Source: Talaromyces rugulosus
Taxonomy: Eukaryota; Ascomycota; Eurotiomycetes; Eurotiales; Trichocomaceae
DNA length: 64,000 nt
Assembly: GCF_013368755.1 (NCBI RefSeq)
Contig: NC_049565.1
Coordinates: 4,092,001 to 4,156,000 of the forward strand
Reading direction: 5' to 3'
This document shows positions 12,069 to 23,706 of this stretch, piece by piece; the first letter of the stretch is position 1; every line of letters begins with the position of its first letter. The notes under the pieces are model-generated. The model had not been told where the DNA came from, made no database searches, and saw only the letters and a list, made by a program, of their open reading frames with translations. Both the position numbers and the translations under genes were made by a program.

Positions 12069-12757
12069 ATGGCCGGCCAGGGAGGGATTCCTCCTATTGC
12101 AGACACTCAGTACGTTGTATCTATTTCAGTCGAAACAAACACGCTGTGGCCGTGGAAAAAAGTGCTGACATGAATGACGAAAGTCAATTCGAGGAAGAAA
12201 CATCACTGCAAAAATTCCAACGTCGACTCAAGGAAGAACCTCTGATTCCGCTAGGTACGACTCTCTCTTGTCCGGCGTCGCCTTTTTTTCTTTAATACCA
12301 CGTCTGCTAACTTTTTTTTTTTTTAACAGGATGCGCCGCCACATGCTACGCCCTCTTCCGCGCATACCGATCCATGAAAGCCAAAGACTCAAAAGAACTC
12401 AATCGCATGTTCCGTGCACGCATCTACGCCCAATTTTTTACGCTATTTGCCGTGGTTGCCGGCGGCATGTACTACAAAACGGAGCGAACACAACGACGCG
12501 AATTCGAGCGCATGGTTGAAGAGCGCAAGTCGCTCGAGAAGCGGGATGCGTGGCTGCGCGAACTGGAGGTGCGTGATAAAGAGGATAAAGATTGGAGAGA
12601 GCGGCATGCGGCAGCGGCGGAGGCGGCCAAGGAAGTCGATAAGCCTCGTAGCGAGAAGTCTGGGCTGGAGAAGAATCAGTCGCCGGTGGAGGATGCGGAG
12701 AGAAAAGGGTTGGGGGTTTTGGATGCTGTCAAGGCGCTGGTGGCCAAGAAGGATTAA
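12069..12757 (+). CDS. RCF1: Respiratory supercomplex factor 1 (HIG1-domain protein)
   Basis: Exons 12069-12109, 12184-12254 and 12330-12757 give 179 aa. The protein contains [19 protein letters not shown], then two hydrophobic segments ([13 protein letters not shown] and [14 protein letters not shown]) around a basic loop. The loop has the HIG1 signature R-A-R-I-Y-A-Q ([11 protein letters not shown]). A charged, helical C-terminus rich in Glu, Arg and Lys follows. Members sit in the mitochondrial inner membrane and stabilise cytochrome bc1-cytochrome oxidase supercomplexes. The first intron joins [13 protein letters not shown] to [10 protein letters not shown]. The exact acceptor there (12183) is chosen because it gives the only in-frame join of normal intron length. 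The gene converges on the LYR-protein gene, with about 170 bp between the stop codons. Confidence 0.95.
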
Positions 12758-12930
12758 TGTTGCAGGATGATATTGATTGCTTTAAAAAGAAAGTGATTTG
12801 ACGACTCTCCCTCGAATATGTATACTATATAAATTTAAACGCCTCTGTTTCATTTTTAAACAGGCGAAAGCAGAAATTAAACAATATCTTACACTTTAAT
12901 ATAACTACAGCATAATTACAAAAAGCGAAA

Positions 12931-13468
12931 TCACCTGGCAGCAAGTTCATCAATATACCTCCTCATCGTATCAAACTCGGCCTTTCCAGCAGACAACAAA
13001 TACTTGATGTGGTTCTATAAACATATCAGATGAGTCTCATGAAAATTAAAGTAGAGCGGGAAGATGTAAACAACTCACAGTGTCTGTTAATTCCCTATTA
13101 CGCACAAACTCGGCCTTTGCATAGTTTAATAATTCCGTACGTGTTGGCGACGGTGGAATTTCTTATCAGTACCAGTCAGCTTTTGTTTCTCGACAAAGAA
13201 ATGACAACGTACTATATACAGCACGAATAATCTCTCGCCACAGAGAGAGAACTTTTTGGCGTACTAAAAACTGTATGTCTATTAGATGGTTTCTTTTGAA
13301 AAAAAAAAAAAATCAACTTCATAAGGAGCATACATGTTCAAGATCGAAAACGGGCTTTTTGAATTTTGACAAATGTCTCGGTTTGTGATCTGATAGTGAC
13401 GGATGATGCGCTGGCGCTAGAACGCGCGTGGACGGTCTGATATTTAATGATAATAACCTGTGGCGCAT
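12931..13468 (-). CDS. LYR-motif protein, LYRM2-like
   Basis: Four short exons (13468-13334, 13270-13213, 13161-13079, 13014-12931) give 119 aa. The protein starts with a presequence-like N-terminus free of acidic residues (MRHRLLSLNIRPSTRVLAP). It continues FLVRQKVLSLWREIIRAVYK, where LWR stands in the LYR position. It then gives FVRNRELTDTNHIKYLLSAG and ends RRYIDELAAR, the order seen in LYRM2. Donors are GTATGC, GTACGT and GTGAGT. LYR proteins work in mitochondria on complex I or Fe-S assembly with the acyl carrier protein. LYRM2 has been linked to complex I, but the precise role in fungi is not settled. An upstream in-frame ATG at 13519 would add a less typical leader. No single exon is long enough to attract attention. 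Confidence 0.87.
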
Positions 13469-13837
13469 GATGTGTCTTGATGCGGGATAGAATGTATCAA
13501 TGGGGTTTAATAGGCCCATCTGTCAAAAAGAAGGGAATAGGTGCGATTGGCAAGGTTGTTTTGTTCGTGTTACTGTTCCGATTTATTTCGGCGTGGATGA
13601 AGATAGTGGCAGAATAGCAGGGGGCGGTGAGCGCGTGGTTTCGTTTTTGTATTTGACACGTAATTACCGTATTGATACATCTAAATATATTATACGCTGT
13701 TGTATTCCAATGTTGAGTGACCACCAGTGATAAAATTTGGCGGATGAAGCATAAACATACTGATCTCAATGTTTAAATAACCAACTCGGTCAACCCTGGA
13801 TGCATGCTATGTATATATATAAGAATGTATAGCAGTA
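13469..13837. other. Intergenic region: LYRM2-like promoter
   Basis: Promoter of the LYR gene and 3' region of the DUF7730-type gene, both leftward. No gene or clear element is seen. Confidence 0.5.
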
Positions 13838-14831
13838 TCAGCTATAAGTGACAGATCTCAACCCTAGAGCCGGCTTAACACAACCCCCGGAGCACTGTAC
13901 TGCATCGTGAATCTCACAGTATATACTCTCCTTCTGCATCATATCATTCAGCTTGGTAGTCTCCTTCTTATAATACGGCTGCGGCGGTAAAAGAATCTTC
14001 CACCGCCTCTGCGGATGATTCTTCAAACACAACCCTTTCAACGGCTCCAAAAACACAGGCACTTTCTCAATCGGCTCGCCGAACCAGTTCCCCGTGAGAT
14101 GCAGCGTAAAGTCTTCGAGATTTTTCATCAGGAGAATCGCCTTGCAGGTCTCGACCCATTGCTGACGGCCAGCCCAGACATATACCGACTTGACGGGGTC
14201 TTTACTGGGTAGCCAATGGCCGGGGAACGCCCATTTGAGATCGACGGTGCGAATCGCATTCCACTGATCGGCGGGGATGGTTGGTCGCAGGTACGTCAGA
14301 GACCAGGTGTTGCTGAACTCGAATGTGTTGGACGAGTAAAGTATGTGCATACTCTCTCGGTAACTATTTTCTCGCAAAAAAGAAAAAAAGAAAGAGAAAC
14401 GTGTTACAAACAAAAGCCACTTGCCGGGGATTTTTTTCTTTCTATATCAACCAGAGCTAGAGAATATGGGCTTACATCTGTTTGCACGTAACCGGTAGCG
14501 ACATCAAGTTCATATTCGAGCATTTTTCCGGGTTCTTGACTGGCTGCGGAAGACCGCCACGACAGATACCACAAGAATCTCGCTGCGGGCATATGACATA
14601 TCCTAGGCGTTTTTTGGAGCGCTGGATTATGTGCAGTCGTAGTCCGCCGAGCACCAATTCCCAGACCATGAGCCGCAGCTCAGGCGGAAGTGTGTTGAGC
14701 AACAGGCAGCTCGGCTGGTGAATAGGGTTTTGACTGATGGTCATTCCCCTTGGCGCTGACTCTCTGACAGTTCCTTTTCTTCGTCTGTATCGAGGTAGCG
14801 AGGAGGGCTTGTCATCTTTGATAGTTAGCAA
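13838..14831 (-). CDS. DUF7730-type (F-box-like) fungal protein
   Basis: Two exons (14831-14476 and 14363-13838) give 293 aa. The core reads LLLNTLPPELRLMVWELVLG, followed by a spliced TCKQIYRESMHILYSSNTFEFSNTWSLTYL. This is the typical signature of the large fungal family in which an F-box-like first helix leads to a domain now called DUF7730. An in-frame ATG at 14744 is an alternative start giving 264 aa. Molecular function is unknown. The F-box resemblance suggests a link to ubiquitin ligases, but this is not shown by the sequence. A Cys pair in RDSCGICRGG precedes the splice site. Confidence 0.75.
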
Positions 14832-15652
14832 CTTTCAAGCCACGAATCAAAACAAAACGACAAACGAGTGCATCTCAACATACTTTCGTACCTCTGGGCA
14901 AGGACATCTTCCCAGGAATGAACACCAGCCTTTGATCTGGCCATATCAACAGAACAAACAAACAAACAAACAAAAAAGGCGGTGACGAGCTGCTAGAAAA
15001 ACACAGGACACAGGAGCTAGGCAAGGTCACGCGACAAGTCCATGGCAGCGATACCAGCAAGGAAGAGATATCACGACATTGTATACTCGAATATATTCGC
15101 CCAGAAGATGGCCTGCCAAGGAGGTAGTTATGCAGAAACAATGGGATCACGTCAGGCCGGAAGACGAAGTATGCGTGATTTAAGGCACCGAGGTCGGCGT
15201 GAGAGCTGAATTCACGGCACATCGCAGCGGGGCCGCCCGGGTGGGCTGCGGCGGGGCCGTTCTACTCCATACTCCATGCTCTATTGGCATATGTAGGTGC
15301 TCGCAGTACGTAACCGTTATTCTAGCTATATGCTGCTAGAGCTGTAGTGGATGTTGGTGGATATTAGTAGGTATTAGTTAATGTGTTCCAGTCTTCCAGT
15401 TCGTCACGTTTGACCGAAAAAAAAGAGTTGCTGTTTGAATCCAGCTTGTGATACCTTTACTGGAAACTCAGCTGATCATGCAGTAGTATCTTGATAAGGA
15501 ATAGTATAAAAATTAAAAAAAGGAGCAGACTCTTGTATAGTATTGCAGCACCAAATCATCAGGACATCAAGACATCAGACAGCAGATATCAGATATCAGG
15601 CTTCTATGTTTCGATACATAGTCTACAAAGGCAGCGAGAAGCAACGCCCGGA
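14832..15652. other. Intergenic region with CAAA microsatellite
   Basis: Promoter of the DUF7730-type gene and 3' region of the MEMO1 gene. A (CAAA)n run lies at about 14953-14972, and overlapping GACATCA/GATATCA words lie at about 15559-15600. No coding region is supported; the 115-codon frame at 14875-15222 has no recognisable content. Confidence 0.5.
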
Positions 15653-16856
15653 TCAGACCACAGCAACTGCAGATACATAGCTCACCGAGCTATCAGAAAG
15701 CACATCTGGATCCGAGCTTCTCTCGTACCTGACAAAGTGAAACTTGCCTACCTCGGCGCCCGTCGTAGCGGCGAGCTCTTCCAAAGCGGCCATGATCACT
15801 CCGATTGGATGGCGGCCGCAAACCGTGTTCCCAGTGGTCTTCAGCACCTGGAGGAACTGCTTTGCGCTGCCTGTTGTTATGGCTTCCATAGTTGCGATAT
15901 CTACGGCGGAAATGCTGTCGTAAATCTCTGCCTGTAGTTCGCGGTTACTGCGCAGAGATCGGCCGGTTACTGCCGCCAGGGCGCTTTCGGCTTCGGATGT
16001 TGTTGTTGGAGGCTGGGGCAAGTGACTGGATGATAAAGGTAATGCTGGTTGCTGCTCTGCTGCGTCTGGAACATAGTATGTATATCCAAATCGCTGGCCC
16101 CAATGGCAAAAGTCCGAGCTAATGATGAATGCATTTGATTCATCGGCCAAGTACGGAGCGAGAAGTGCACCGACAGCCTGCTCAGTCTCCGCGTTGGTAT
16201 TTCCCACCATGATCGGTACCAGGGGCGGATATTCTGAGGCAGGGCGCTCGGGGAAAGTTAATTGCAATTTGCGGTGGATGTATGGGAGGTGGAGCTCCAT
16301 GCTGTGCTCTCGCTCATCGACACGGCGAGACATGGTCTCGAACACGGAAGAGGATGAGTGGAGTTTTTTTATGGTCTCGGTGTCGAGAGGAAGCGGATTG
16401 TTGGAGACGGGGGTTGCATAGGACGTCAGTTCGGGGAACGCAACCGTTGCGAGGGGATGGTGATGAGAAGGGCCGAGGAGAAAGATCCGTTTTCTATTGA
16501 TGACATTGAGTAACCGACTGCATAAAAAGAAAGGATTTGTGTAGAGATCTTGCTACTACTACTCACGCTTTGGACAGATCCAGTGCCTTGTAAGCCCAGG
16601 CCGCGCATGGTCCAGAATACGCATATCCGGCATGTCTTGATGAAGCCCAACCCGTTTAGCTTAACGAACAGCCTGGAATACGATTCGTATAGAGTACTCA
16701 CGGTCCTATAATTACCCTAGCACCTGGGATTGGCAAGGAACCCAACTGTTCAATCTCTGGTGGAACAGCCGCAAGCCATCCATCCAGCTCGGCTTTCAAT
16801 GTCGTGCTATCGTCTTCATACCACGAGCCAGCATGCGTTGGTCTTCTAACCGACAT
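15653..16856 (-). CDS. MEMO1-family protein
   Basis: Exons 16856-16702, 16635-16567 and 16493-15653 give 354 aa, the size of fungal MEMO proteins. The fold's conserved residues appear in order: RPTHAGSWYEDD, PHAGYAYSGP (His, joined across intron 1), LLGPSHHHPL, REHSMELHLPYI, SSDFCHWGQRFGY and a late CGRHPI with the active-site-like Cys/His. MEMO proteins resemble class III extradiol dioxygenases and bind copper or iron. The yeast homologue is Mho1. The role in fungi is poorly known. The start at 16856 begins directly with MSVRRPTHAG, as in the family. The 354-aa protein carries a Gln/Pro/Thr-rich insertion (QQPALPLSSSHLPQPP) before the last third. Confidence 0.93.
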
Positions 16857-17678
16857 CCTCTTCTGCCGTGTGAAGAGTTTCCGTAGAAAAGCGATAGTGG
16901 AAGAAGGAAAAAAAATGCCGAGATACAACGATGGCCTGACTGACGAGTAAACGATAGTGTCAAGCGGAGAAGATGGATAGATAGCATGCGGGGGAGGGGT
17001 CAAACCGCGGATAGCGAGCGCCCTTGCGCAGTGCAGCAGTCGCCATGCCGGCCGGCATGCCGAATCCGGCTTCCCAGAACGACAGACAACGTGGTTGTGT
17101 ATGCAGCAGTTGAGAACATTGATGCTGGTCATTTATCATCTACGATGTCAATTCTTTCAAGATCGCCCATTAAGCTGTCTAGATAACTATTGAGTATGCA
17201 GCAGCCTGCATTCATACATGGCCTGGATGAGGGCTATGATCTGGACACGACTAGGTGCAAAACTGTATATCGATAGCAGTCACATGCCTTCAGCTAGCTC
17301 TAAGCTGATTGCTACTTATCACCGTGATTCTTGTATACAAATTTGTATACAATATTGTGATAGGGAAGCCGTGCACGTGCCGACGCGCTAAGCCAAGCTC
17401 TTACGTCCTGTTTGGGTTAGCTCGCATTGCTCCGCGTTTTAGCGCGTTCCTTGTTTGTTCCTCTGGCACCGACTTCATTGCTCCTCCGTTCCTCCTCAGA
17501 GACGTCCTGCCTTGAACATTGAACGTTGAACCCTTTCATCTCTTGTCTTTTTAGTCGTTCAAAGGCCTCTTCGGGTTAGAGGCGTATTTTCTACCAGTGG
17601 CGAACATTGCCACCTGTGACATCCCTTGATTTGCTCCGAGTTCAGAATCTGAACTGCTTCACGTGCTCGTCTTGAATC
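16857..17678. promoter_or_regulatory. Divergent promoter between MEMO1 and a small conserved gene
   Basis: Both genes point away from this 822 bp. It holds a 16-bp GC-rich perfect palindrome (17044-17059, CATGCCGG and its complement), a 22-bp AT-rich perfect palindrome (17331-17352) and two CACGTG cores (17374-17379 and 17660-17665). No gene lies inside. Confidence 0.5.
17331..17352. repeat. 22-bp perfect palindrome made of two TTGTATACAA units
   Basis: Two copies of the self-complementary decamer TTGTATACAA are separated by AT, making a 22-bp perfect palindrome in the divergent promoter. It could be a dimer-binding operator or form a hairpin. No known factor is assigned. Confidence 0.6.
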
Positions 17679-18253
17679 ATGTCCCTCAAACGCAAGGCTT
17701 CTTTTTCGTCATATCAACCCGAGATTTGCTCTCGACCCGTGGATAATACGCCACAACATCTCAGTAGCCGGACACGGAAGCGGTTCCGCGACAACCGGCC
17801 TAACGAACAGACTGTTTATGGTGAGTTGGCAGTGGGATGGTCACAATGGCAACGTCCTGACGAATTGCAGAAAAAACGTTACGAATTCTTTACGACGCCC
17901 AGAAAAGACCAATGTCTTCGAACCCAGAGGAACAAATGGCGCTCACTCCGCCTCCCTGCGACCCAGAGGCTCTCGACCCGCGCCAGCAGACCTTGCGCAA
18001 GTTCTTTCAGCCTATACCAGCGCAATCATCATCAATGGATATTAGTGGCATGATGCAGGAGAATAGATCTAATGGACCAAACGGCCAATTCAGCACATTC
18101 CAAAGCCAAGACCCCGAGTACAATCAGAGCGGGCCCAGCAGTGGCTCATCGACTCCTCTTTCCGCAGGGTCGGAAACGGACATGAACATGAACAACACAA
18201 ACACAGGGTTCCAGACACAGGGAAAATGGATTGGCGGGATCGGCTGGGTGTAA
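17679..18253 (+). CDS. Conserved small fungal protein of unknown function
   Basis: Exons 17679-17820 and 17871-18253 give 174 aa. The N-terminus is basic (MSLKRKASFS, then SSRTRKRFRDNRP), like a nuclear localisation signal. The spliced centre reads KTLRILYDAQKRP, followed by DPEALDPRQQTLRKFFQPIP. A Ser/Asn/Gly-rich low-complexity tail follows, ending GKWIGGIGWV. The TLRKFF stretch after a short helix and the sharp Trp/Gly terminus look like conserved motifs. I do not recognise a named domain. A 50-nt intron (GTGAGT to GCAG) supports a real gene. A nuclear role is only a guess from the basic N-terminus. Confidence 0.75.
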
Positions 18254-18748
18254 TACTCGGTCTCTATTTGCCACATGCTTTTTTTGATGCGTGATGCTAC
18301 ATGATTGTTTCTTGTCCCAGGGTTAGCAGGTGTTTTGGAGTCGGATTCTCAGCGCGCGGATGTGCTGAGCTTGTTGGTTATTTCATTTACGATTTTCGGA
18401 CAAACAAATTGGCTCTTGAGCCATATGATTTAGGCGTTGTGTTCCATGTTTAAGGCTCCGGTGCAATGGCGCTGTCGAGTCTAAATATTATATAGGTATA
18501 TAAATAGCTTGTAGTCATCCAGAATCAAATTCAATGGCAATTTGAAATTTCAACAATCACAAATAACCTGACTTGTGTGTGTACACAATGTAATGCCTAC
18601 GGACCGGGTCTGGTGGATACGGATTGGTGGGGAACCGCTTCCCGCTTCTCGGAGAACCATGCTTCCTTCCGTACACAACTCTCGCTCATGAACATCTCCA
18701 AACCCTCTCTACACATCTACTCAACACGCCATCATAGCCTCTCACACA
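18254..18748. other. Intergenic region
   Basis: Between the 3' end of the small conserved gene and the start of NAA38, both on the plus strand. No gene or clear element is seen. Confidence 0.5.
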
Positions 18749-19153
18749 ATGGACAATGCCACTTACCTACAGTCCCTCCTCGGTCGAACGCTGTGTATTC
18801 ACACAACCGACAAGCGCATGTTCGTCGGCACTTTCAAGTGCACAGACATGGTTCGTTGCTATCCTACTTATCTTGCGAAAGAGATTCGCTGACATTTTAA
18901 TCCAAAAAAAAAGGAACGCAATGTCATCCTCTCTACCACTTATGAATACCGTTTCCCCAGTCAAGCTGCCGTCCAAGCCGCTGCAGAAAACGCAGCTGCA
19001 CCGACTCAACAACAACAACCAGGGTCCAATTTCAAAGTGGACATGACCAGCCGGCTAATCGGATTAGTCGTTGTTCCGGGGAAACATATTACCAAGATCG
19101 AACTCGAAGAGAATCCTCACGAGGTGAAAATGCAGCCGATGGGTGTATTTTAG
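18749..19153 (+). CDS. LSM-domain protein, NatC auxiliary subunit NAA38-like
   Basis: Exons 18749-18850 and 18914-19153 give 113 aa. The Sm1 motif is visible in LLGRTLCIHTTDKRMFVGTFKCTDM, which continues after splicing as ERNVILSTTYEYRF. The Sm2-like part is RLIGLVVVPGKHITKIELEE. The loop between the two contains a Gln/Ala-rich insertion. This combination and size match LSMD1/NAA38, the Lsm-fold subunit of the NatC N-terminal acetyltransferase, rather than the splicing Lsm proteins. The donor GTTCGT is unusual but the acceptor and the CTGAC branch point fit. Confidence 0.85.
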
Positions 19154-21066
19154 AGGCGGGGTATTTCCTTGCGAAAAAGAGGAGCCGGAGAGAGAGGCAC
19201 ACGCCGAGATTGAAATATCGATCGATTGAGAGGAAGAAACTCGATACGAATATACGCAACATGGGAATTACTTGCAGCAGAAGTGCAGCTGGCTCAGAGT
19301 ATTTTTCATTGGCCTAGAAGGGCATATGCTTGCTGCTAGACCCGTCGTGCAACATAGTATCGTGTTCGGATCTTGCGATAGAACAGGGCTGTTTTTATCC
19401 GGCAAGTAAAATCAAGAGTCTGCCAGGCAAGAACAAGGCGAGTTGTTGCGCAGGCTAGAAGCGCTCCTTTCTATCGCGTGGATAGAGCGCTAGCCAATCA
19501 CATGAGAACCCGACAGCGCAGTCATGCGAGCTGTATGCATACCATAATGTATGAGCACATAGTCACCGGTTAGTGGTCGCTCTGACCATATTGACGGCGA
19601 GAGTCCGGAAGCGAAATGCCCCGAGTCAAGAAAGACGTCTTGGCTTTGGGCGGTGAGGGGGAACATAGATATGACACGTCCAGTCCGCGCGCCAGACTCA
19701 GAGGTTGGGAAACTTAGGATTCATTTGCCAGTTCCGGAAGCAATATTGTTGGTTAGTGTTCTGCTAGGCTCCTGGGGATGTGCACTCCTGTTTCCGTGGT
19801 CGGTTCTATCTTCGTTTAGGTCAATAGTCAGGATCGTTTTACTTTGGAATCGTCTTCTTGGCGGCGAATCACATGGGACATCCCAACTGGGGCTATCCTT
19901 GCCCCGGATATGAGCGTTGTGACGCCTTTGAATTGCTGCAAACCTACACACAAGTCTATTCTAGCAGGTCGAGCCAGTGGGAGATAAGAGGCGGGACGGA
20001 TGAGGCGTAGATTTGGGGTTGACTCATTGGCTGTGTGTATGCTATAGTTATACGCTCAGTCGTCAGTTAGAAGCCGGGGTCTCCCGGAACGAGCTTTTAT
20101 AGCTTTTCTGGCAAGTATCTACATCTATACTAGAGATAATATGAAATAAGAAAGAGTAAATAAAGAAGAGCCGCAGACGCGTCACGGGACCTGGCGCCAA
20201 GGCCGGGGCGAGTCCAGACCGGATCAGGCCAATCCAAGCCCGAAGCGGAACTGCGCCCGCCCAGTCGAACTCATCTCTTCCTCTTCCTGCTCGTCCTGCT
20301 CCTCCTCCTTCTCCAACATCCTCGTCGATACCTGTGTTATATCGCGTGTGTAACGATCGACCTGGCCCTTTCAGCACGCCTTGCGTCAGCCCGCCCGCCC
20401 CGTGTGACAGTCCCGGCAGTGCTTGTCCTGAGGTTTGTGCTACTCCGCCGTCCCCCATTGCTGCATGACGCATTCATTCTTCCCTGATCCCCTATCCTTC
20501 CCCACAAATGGACAACTCCCACATGTGCCCAGCCTCTTGGCCGTCGGCTTTGCAACCCTTATGCAATGCCACAAGCTCGAATATTCCGACCGCTTTAGCT
20601 TCATCCCTCTGGCGCTCGACACTGTGCCCGTGCTTTGCCGCTGAGGGCAACTCTGACCCGCCCGCCTCTTTCTGTCCACTCGCCACCTTTGGTCCTTCGC
20701 AACTGCTTGCTCTCATGTGCTCGTCTTCAAAACAAAACTGATCCATCCTATTCTGCAGTGCTTATCCCCTTCTTCTCCTAAAATTTCAAGCTTATCGTCG
20801 TCGGGTTTCCTCCTTGGAGAATTTCTTCCGCCGCGAACCGACTGCCTCGATCGACGGCTTCGTCCATGCTTGCTCGCCGTCCCGGATATTCCACCTCACC
20901 TAGAATGCACCATCGTTGATTGATCTGGAAATCATTGAAATCGAGGGCCTCTACATCACTTTCGATTCTTCTCCCGTATACCAAAATTCACATCGCCTAC
21001 AGGAGCGTTTTTTCTAAACCACATTTGCAATATCCTTAACGCCGGTGCGACTTCCGGCTATCCGTC
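19154..21066. other. 1.9 kb intergenic region with long PP-Z leader
   Basis: The 3' end of NAA38, then the promoter and probably a long 5' leader of the PP-Z gene. From about 20240 the plus strand is rich in C and T, a frequent mark of promoters and leaders of strongly expressed fungal genes. Several short frames overlap here, none recognisable as protein; some could act as upstream ORFs. A leader intron cannot be excluded. Confidence 0.5.
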
Positions 21067-22694
21067 ATGGGTCAGTCGCAATCCAAAGGCGGGGGTATCG
21101 GAGAACCTTTGCAATCCTATCCGTCGTTCTCTCGGTCAGATACGAAAGAATCCATCAGGTCCATAAAAGGCTCTATCCGGTCCAAGATACCAGGCAGTCG
21201 CGATAAATCCAGTGACAGTCCGCGAGGGTCGACTTCAGGATTCGGGGACGACAAGTCGGATGCTGCCTCGGTTAAATCGACAAACAGCAGCAGAGTGCCG
21301 CAGTCGCCGCAGTCAGTGTCCAGCGATGTGCCCAATTCCCGATCGGGCACCCCCGATCCTCCCCCATCCCCATCGCAGTCAACTTCGTTGAATCGCGGTC
21401 ACAAGGATGTCGATGCCGCTCAGCAGAGCGGCGAAGTCGATCTGGTTTCAGACGCACCTCCGTCCGTCCCGCCCGTTACGCCTCAAGCTCCCGGGGAGTC
21501 CATCTTGGTAAAACCGAGTAACCAGATCAATCCCGTTCTCTTGGATATTCTTGCTTCCACGCCCACGGAGACAAGTGGCTCTCCCGGCATGGGGATGGGA
21601 GCGCTCAAATCGATCGATTTGGATGACATGATCTCCCGGCTCCTAGACGCCGGATACTCGACCAAGGTCACAAAAGCCGTGTGTTTGAAAAATGCCGAAA
21701 TTGTCGCTATTTGCACGGCAGCCCGCGAGTTGCTCCTTACGCAACCGGCATTGTTGGAACTGGCTGCGCCTGTGAAGATTGTTGGTGACGTGCATGGTCA
21801 ATATACCGATCTCATCAGACTCTTTGAAATGTGCGGCTTCCCACCTGCCGCCAACTACCTCTTCTTGGGCGACTACGTCGACCGAGGGAAACAAAGCCTG
21901 GAGACTATTCTCCTGTTGTTGTGCTATAAGCTCAAGTATCCTGAAAACTTCTTCCTCCTTCGAGGAAATCACGAATGCGCCAATGTTACTCGCGTTTACG
22001 GCTTCTACGATGAATGCAAGCGAAGGTGCAACATCAAGATCTGGAAGACATTCGTTGACACATTCAATTGTCTGCCTATTGCTGCCACTGTTGCGGGCAA
22101 AATCTTTTGCGTCCACGGCGGGTTGTCACCCAGTTTATCTCACATGGATGATATCCGTGGTATTGCTAGGCCAACGGATGTGCCAGACTACGGTCTGTTG
22201 AACGATCTTTTGTGGAGTGATCCCGCCGACATGGAGGAAGACTGGGAACCTAATGAGCGAGGTGTCAGCTATTGCTTCGGAAAGAAGGTTATTATGGATT
22301 TCCTCCAGCGCCACGATTTCGACTTGGTCTGCCGAGCGCACATGGTGGTCGAGGATGGCTATGAGTTTTTCCAGGATCGGATTCTGGTCACGGTGTTCTC
22401 CGCTCCAAACGTAGGTTTTTTTCTCCTTCCGTCTCGAACTATTACTAATGAATATTAGTACTGTGGTGAATTTGACAACTGGGGAGCTATCATGTCGGTC
22501 TCCGGCGAATTGCTGTGCAGCTTCGAACTACTAAAGCCACTCGATTCGAGTGCTTTGAAGAGCCACATCAAAAAGGGACGCAACAAGCGCAATAGCATGC
22601 TGAATAGCCCGGTACGTTTATTGGATATTATGAACATGGAACTTTTTCTAACGAAGAATAATAGCCCGCGGTTGTTTCTGCTCAAAGTTATTAG
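21067..22694 (+). CDS. PPZ1: Serine/threonine protein phosphatase PP-Z
   Basis: Exons 21067-22410, 22459-22611 and 22665-22694 give 508 aa. The N-terminus [10 protein letters not shown] has Gly2 placed for N-myristoylation. About 170 residues rich in Ser and Pro follow, the regulatory arm typical of fungal PP-Z. The catalytic domain shows the PPP signatures GDVHGQ, GDYVDRG, LRGNHE, and HGGLSPS with [13 protein letters not shown]. It ends [14 protein letters not shown] across intron 1 and finishes [10 protein letters not shown]. In yeast, Ppz1 controls K+ transport, salt tolerance and cell-wall integrity and is inhibited by Hal3. The last exon is only 30 nt, 22 of them coding after the duplicated AATAGCCC at the intron borders. 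Confidence 0.96.
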
Positions 22695-23706
22695 ATTACT
22701 GGTTTTCACAGTCAGTCTCTTTATATGGCATTATAATATCCGAGCATTTCGACAAGTTGAGTAAATCTCAAGTGTCAGCCTATTCATCATCAACGTCGAC
22801 TATACAAGGTCAGGGCGACTACAAAGCCATTCCAGGCCGGCCATCTCAGACCTTTCGCAACGTTGTCTCGATGCAATGGCCGACAGGTCAGTCCTCTCAT
22901 TACTCAAATGAAACGGACAGATGAACGGTCTGAAGAAAAAAAACCAGCCCATGCAGTGGCAATTTTCCTAACCGCATCTGCGTCTGACAAGAGCAGTTAA
23001 CGGGGAGTTGAGGTCCCATACGCACGAATCATAAATTAGAAGCAGCATCCTGAATGGTGCACGGGCTTCGATGCATTCAAATCATGTCAGCAGCATGGAT
23101 GGAACAAAATGGAAATTCATGGATACGAGGATGGTTGGCTCTTGATACGAGACGATAAGGAGATTCAAGCGGCTAGGGAGGGTTTTGTCTCCGCCGGAAT
23201 AAGTCTTGGGTACTGAGGCACTTTGTTTCATTGTATATGTAGGATTCGTCATGTTTTTTTTTCCTGTTGCTCCTTGCATTCGATGTTATGCATGGCTATG
23301 CTTTGATTGTTTGCATAAGCTTTTATTTTATTTTTCGTAGTTTGCTTACTTGCAGCATTGAATGTATGATGATCAGTCAGCATTAGGGTTAACTTATTTC
23401 CAGTAGCTATAATCTGTAGATTTTAGTTTGCAGCATCTCGTTATAATTAACTTTACCGGTTGCCTTCAAGTCTTTAACCGAGCAGACCAGGGGCATTTAA
23501 CCAAAACAACTTGAGTAATTGTATTAAGGTTGTAGAAGAGAGTATTGCACGCATGCCGTAGATATTCAAGACAAGAGAAACTACAACGCAAGTGACCCCA
23601 ACACAGCAGCTTATCAACCTCACGGACCTGAATAGACAGTTTTCAACGCGCAGTCCCTAAAGAGTTCTCCATGGCGACCACAAAGCTATGTACCAGCCTT
23701 AATGCC
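22695..23706. other. Convergent 3' region
   Basis: Between the stops of PP-Z (plus) and the GPI protein (minus). The sequence is AT-rich, with no coding frame of interest. Confidence 0.5.
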
